DNA of 64,000 nt from an uncultured Bacteroidota bacterium (GTDB taxonomy: Bacteria > Bacteroidota > Bacteroidia > Flavobacteriales > Flavobacteriaceae): positions 1 through 64,000 of the forward strand of contig CACFJP010000005.1 in the NCBI GenBank assembly GCA_902566635.1, written 5' to 3'. The position numbers were made by a program, and so were the translations under genes. The notes beneath the pieces are model-generated. The model saw only the letters and a list, made by a program, of their open reading frames with translations. It did no database searches and was not told the origin of the DNA. Position 1 is the first letter of the stretch; each line of letters starts with the position of its first letter. This document shows, in pieces, positions 61,451 through 64,000 of the stretch.

Positions 61451-62422
61451 TTAGGCGGACAAAGCCGCAATTAGTTCTGCTTTTTTCATTTTACTATAAC
61501 CAGTCACACCAGCTTCTTTGGCAAGTGCCTTGAGTTCGGCGACTGTTTTACCACTCAAATCTTCTGCAGGTGCTTCCACTGCCTTTTTCTCTTTGGGGGC
61601 AGGAGCTTCTTCAGCCACAGCTTCTTCTTTTACTTCTACTGCTGGCGTTTCTGCAGGTGTTTCTTCTTCTGTTTTAGCTGCTTCTGGAACCACTTCACCT
61701 TCGGTTTGAGCTGCATTGGCTTCGTCGCGTTCCTTTTGACGTTCACTCATTCCCGCTGCTATGGACTGTGTGACAAGACTTAAAATTTTATCAATTGATT
61801 TCGACGCATCGTCGTTTGCAGGAATTGCAAAATCAACATCACGAGGGTCAGCGTTGGTGTCGACCATTGCAAAAATGGGGATGTTGAGTTTTTGTGCTTC
61901 GCGAACAGCAATATGTTCTCGACGTATATCGACAACAAAAAGCGCACCTGGCAAACGTGTCATTTCCGAAATCGAACCGAGGTTCTTTTCGAGCTTGGCA
62001 CGCATACGATCGACTTGTAATCTCTCTTTTTTGGAGAGTGTGTTGAATGTACCATCTGTTTTCATACGATCAATCGCAGCCATTTTCTTAACAGCCTTTC
62101 GGATCGTTACAAAGTTGGTCAGCATCCCTCCAGGCCAGCGCTCAGTGATATAAGGCATAGTCACTTCGCTTGCTTTTGCAGATACGATATCCTTTGCTTG
62201 TTTTTTTGTAGCTACAAATAAAATCTTGCGACCAGAAGAAGCAATTTTGTGCAGTGCTTGCTGCGCTTCCTCGATTTTAGTAACGGTTTTATAAAGATTG
62301 ATAATGTGGATACCGTTGCGCTCCATGTGAATGAAGGGCGCCATATTGGGGTTCCACTTTCTTGTAAGGTGACCAAAGTGAACACCTGCTTCTAGTAAGT
62401 CTTTGACTTCTATTTTTGACAT
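61451..62422 (-). CDS. rpsB: Ribosomal protein S2 with Rho_N-like C-terminal tail
   Basis: 323 residues, longer than the usual 230-260. Residues 1-235 are normal S2 (LLEAGVHFGHLTRKWNPNM, ITERWPGGMLTNF, FAMVDTNADPRDVDFAIPAN). A linker of about 50 residues rich in Ala, Glu and Pro follows, then a ~35-residue end: SGKTVAELKALAKEAG then GYSKMKKAELIAALSA. This matches the helix-loop-helix Rho_N/SAP-like fold found at the N terminus of Rho, which often binds nucleic acid. The tail may contact RNA (inference). Confidence 0.93.
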   Translation of the reverse strand: MSKIEVKDLLEAGVHFGHLTRKWNPNMAPFIHMERNGIHIINLYKTVTKIEEAQQALHKIASSGRKILFVATKKQAKDIVSAKASEVTMPYITERWPGGMLTNFVTIRKAVKKMAAIDRMKTDGTFNTLSKKERLQVDRMRAKLEKNLGSISEMTRLPGALFVVDIRREHIAVREAQKLNIPIFAMVDTNADPRDVDFAIPANDDASKSIDKILSLVTQSIAAGMSERQKERDEANAAQTEGEVVPEAAKTEEETPAETPAVEVKEEAVAEEAPAPKEKKAVEAPAEDLSGKTVAELKALAKEAGVTGYSKMKKAELIAALSA

Positions 62423-62559
62423 TGTTGTTTTCGTTTACGTTCCCTGATTAGCAATGAACAAGTGGCGAAAATCGACCTTCCTCATTTAGATGCTAAACTA
62501 ATGGCAACAAATTATATACAAATGAATGAACTTATTGATATGCCAATGCTTACAAACGG
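62423..62559. other. rpsI-rpsB intergenic stretch
   Basis: 137 bases. It is AT-rich on the rpsI side. On the minus strand a TATAATTTG run resembles the -7 element with one extra base. The ~90 bases before rpsB could be a leader for S2 autoregulation, but I cannot draw a convincing conserved structure. Confidence 0.3.
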
Positions 62560-62946
62560 TTAACGTTTGGAGAATTGGAATTTTTTACGGGCTTTTTTCT
62601 GCCCAAACTTTTTTCGCTCAACCATGCGAGGGTCTCTTTTGAGTAATCCTTCTGGCTTTAATGCCGAGCGGTGCTTCTCATCAACAGTACACAAAGCACG
62701 TGAGATACCCAGACGAATCGCCTCAACTTGCCCAGTTGGACCACCACCTGTGACAGAAACATTGAGATTGTATTTCCCTAAAGTGTCAGTCAGTGTGAAT
62801 GGCTGATTAACTTTATACTGGTGTGTTGCCGTTGGAAAATAGGAGTCTAACGCTTTGTTGTTGATGGTTATTTCACCTTTTCCCTCAGACATATAAATGC
62901 GAGCAACTGCTGTTTTGCGACGACCAATGGAATGAATCACTTCCAT
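62560..62946 (-). CDS. rpsI: Ribosomal protein S9
   Basis: 128 residues. IGRRKTAVARIYM at the N terminus, VTGGGPTGQVEAIRLGISRAL in the middle and the basic KKFQFSKR end, which reaches the P-site, are diagnostic. It is two bases after rplM. Confidence 0.97.
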   Translation of the reverse strand: MEVIHSIGRRKTAVARIYMSEGKGEITINNKALDSYFPTATHQYKVNQPFTLTDTLGKYNLNVSVTGGGPTGQVEAIRLGISRALCTVDEKHRSALKPEGLLKRDPRMVERKKFGQKKARKKFQFSKR

Positions 62947-62948
62947 AA

Positions 62949-63404
62949 TTACTTTAGTTCGTTGATGTTTACATCGGTTGGTTTTTGGCCATCATAAGGA
63001 TGTTCAGACCCAGCAACAACATAGAGATTTCGGAATAATTCCGCTCCAAGTTTGTTTTTGGGAAGCATACCTTTAATAGACTTTTCAACCAATCGAGTTG
63101 AATTTTTTTCGTGGATTTCACCAGCAGTCAAACTACGCTGACCACCAGGATAGCCTGTGTGGCGGATGTAGGTTTTTTTATTCCATTTATCCCCAGTGAG
63201 CTTGATTTTATCGGCATTAAGTACAATAACATTGTCACCACAGTCAGCGTGTGGTGTAAAACTAGGCTTGTATTTACCACGTAACAATTTCGCAACCTTA
63301 GACGAAAAACGACCTAAGATTTGATCTGCAGCATCAATCACAACCCACTGTTTATCAGCGTTTTTCTTATTGATTGATACGGTTTTGTAACTTAATGAGT
63401 CCAC
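62949..63404 (-). CDS. rplM: Ribosomal protein L13
   Basis: 151 residues. WVVIDAADQILGRFSSKVAKLLRGK-type start, HADCGDNVIVLNADKI and the GMLPKNKLG motif are conserved. It is the first gene of the rplM-rpsI-rpsB-tsf group. Confidence 0.97.
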   Translation of the reverse strand: MDSLSYKTVSINKKNADKQWVVIDAADQILGRFSSKVAKLLRGKYKPSFTPHADCGDNVIVLNADKIKLTGDKWNKKTYIRHTGYPGGQRSLTAGEIHEKNSTRLVEKSIKGMLPKNKLGAELFRNLYVVAGSEHPYDGQKPTDVNINELK

Positions 63405-63459
63405 TATTTTTTATTTAATGCGTTGTCAATTTCCCTTTCAGTTTATTGAAAACGGGCTG

Positions 63460-63490
63460 CAAATGTACAATTTATAGAGTAAAAAGCAAA
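63460..63490 (-). promoter_or_regulatory. Sigma-A promoter for the rplM operon
   Basis: On the minus strand TTTG (63490-63487), a 19-base spacer and TACATTTG (63467-63460) give a textbook Bacteroidota promoter. The leader to the rplM ATG is about 50 bases and holds a weak 5-bp hairpin at 63436-63451. Confidence 0.6.
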
Positions 63491-63502
63491 CAATTATCAA
63501 AA

Positions 63503-64000
63503 TCAATGTGCCTCCAGCCAGTTGGTGCCTGTTCCCACATCGACAACCAGAGGAACTTGGAGTTTGTAGGCCTGTTCCATTTCGGTTTTAATCATGTTTG
63601 TCAACGCATCGAGCTCTGATTTTCTTGCATCAAATACCAACTCATCATGCACTTGCAACAGCATTTGGGAGTCATAGTCTTTTAGTTTTTCATGAATCCG
63701 CAACATTGCAATTTTGATAATATCCGCTGCACTTCCTTGAATGGGCGCATTCACGGCGTTGCGTTCGGCAGCACTGCGAACAATACTGTTTTGCGAATTG
63801 ATGTCTTTCAAATATCGCCGGCGACCCAAAATGGTTTCGACATAGCCATTTTCTCTTGCTAAATCGACTTGATTTCGTATGTAGGATTTCAGCTGTGGGT
63901 AGGTTTCGTAATATGCATCAATTAAAGCTTTGGATTCCTTTCGATTCAGATTCGTTTGATTACTCAAACCAAAAGCAGATACTCCATAAACAATGCCAAA
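63503..64000 (-). CDS. polA: DNA polymerase I, C-terminal part (5' end outside window)
   Basis: 165 codons and a stop are visible; the frame is open to the right edge. The first residues FGIVYGVSAFGLSNQ are the end of the family A O-helix, so an internal TTG at 63967 is not the start. GRRRYLKDINS, NAPIQGSAADIIKIAM and QVHDELVFD, with the catalytic Asp, follow in the right order. It is the polymerase palm and finger end of Pol I, which fills gaps in repair and removes primers in replication. The stop is 13 bases from the rplM -33 element. Confidence 0.95.
   Translation of the reverse strand, partial: FGIVYGVSAFGLSNQTNLNRKESKALIDAYYETYPQLKSYIRNQVDLARENGYVETILGRRRYLKDINSQNSIVRSAAERNAVNAPIQGSAADIIKIAMLRIHEKLKDYDSQMLLQVHDELVFDARKSELDALTNMIKTEMEQAYKLQVPLVVDVGTGTNWLEAH

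Overview
The window is about 64 kb of chromosome from a member of the Bacteroidota, most likely the family Flavobacteriaceae. The evidence is a type IX secretion (T9SS) cargo gene with a gliding-motility-type C-terminal domain followed by a PorP/SprF gene and a PorE-like OmpA gene. Further support comes from the SUF operon carrying DUF59, DUF2480 and DUF3078 genes, a half-length starch synthase next to DUF4270, and the ribosomal order rplM-rpsI-rpsB-tsf-pyrH-frr. Several genes are also preceded by the Bacteroidota sigma-A -7 motif TAnnTTTG. I see no tRNA, rRNA, CRISPR array, insertion sequence or prophage. No gene-free stretch exceeds about 235 bases.

Layout: (1) 1-15933: the 3' part of a giant repeat adhesin (27 full DUF11-like modules visible plus part of one, then a T9SS type B sorting domain), then porP/sprF and a PorE-like OmpA gene, in a gap-free operon. 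(2) 15944-22866: mixed housekeeping genes (esterase lipoprotein, PqqB-like metallo-hydrolase, two small overlapping membrane-protein genes, a flavodoxin-fold reductase, a HAD phosphatase, then enoyl-CoA hydratase-queD-lpxH-hflX). (3) 22863-30475: the SUF iron-sulfur operon on the minus strand, sufA-sufB-lipoprotein-sufC-sufD-sufS-sufE-DUF59-DUF2480, with a DUF3078 barrel gene at its end. (4) 30709-39453: thiL, pepP, a large BNR-repeat secreted protein, and sdhCAB. (5) 39459-41698: an AT-rich two-gene unit, a BspA/DUF285 repeat protein and a short protein with a T9SS type A sorting domain. (6) 41753-48878: an Ig-like lipoprotein, glyS, an outer-membrane protein, xth, an aldo-keto reductase and radA. 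(7) 48896-53803: a flippase-like membrane protein, panD and panC on the minus strand, then the half starch synthase and a DUF4270 lipoprotein on the plus strand. (8) 53869-64000: rpoN, asnS, an MMPL/RND exporter, frr, pyrH, tsf, rpsB, rpsI, rplM, and the 3' end of polA running off the right edge.

How the genes work together: the first operon reads as a secretion-and-anchoring module in which the giant adhesin is cargo, the PorP/SprF protein its outer-membrane partner, and the OmpA protein the link to peptidoglycan. The SUF genes form a complete Fe-S assembly line (SufS/SufE sulfur supply, SufBCD scaffold, SufA carrier, DUF59 maturation factor). sdhCAB, with its three Fe-S clusters, is an obvious client. 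panC and panD are steps towards coenzyme A.

The most distinctive observations are an exact 524-bp duplication seven modules apart inside the adhesin gene, a SPOR-like domain at the end of the PorE-like protein, a Rho_N-like tail on ribosomal protein S2, a lipoprotein gene between sufB and sufC, the AT-rich BspA/sorting-domain pair, and four convergent gene pairs whose stop codons overlap by exactly four bases (TTAA or TTAG). I found no convincing wholly new multi-gene system. All functional calls come from motif reading, without database searches.
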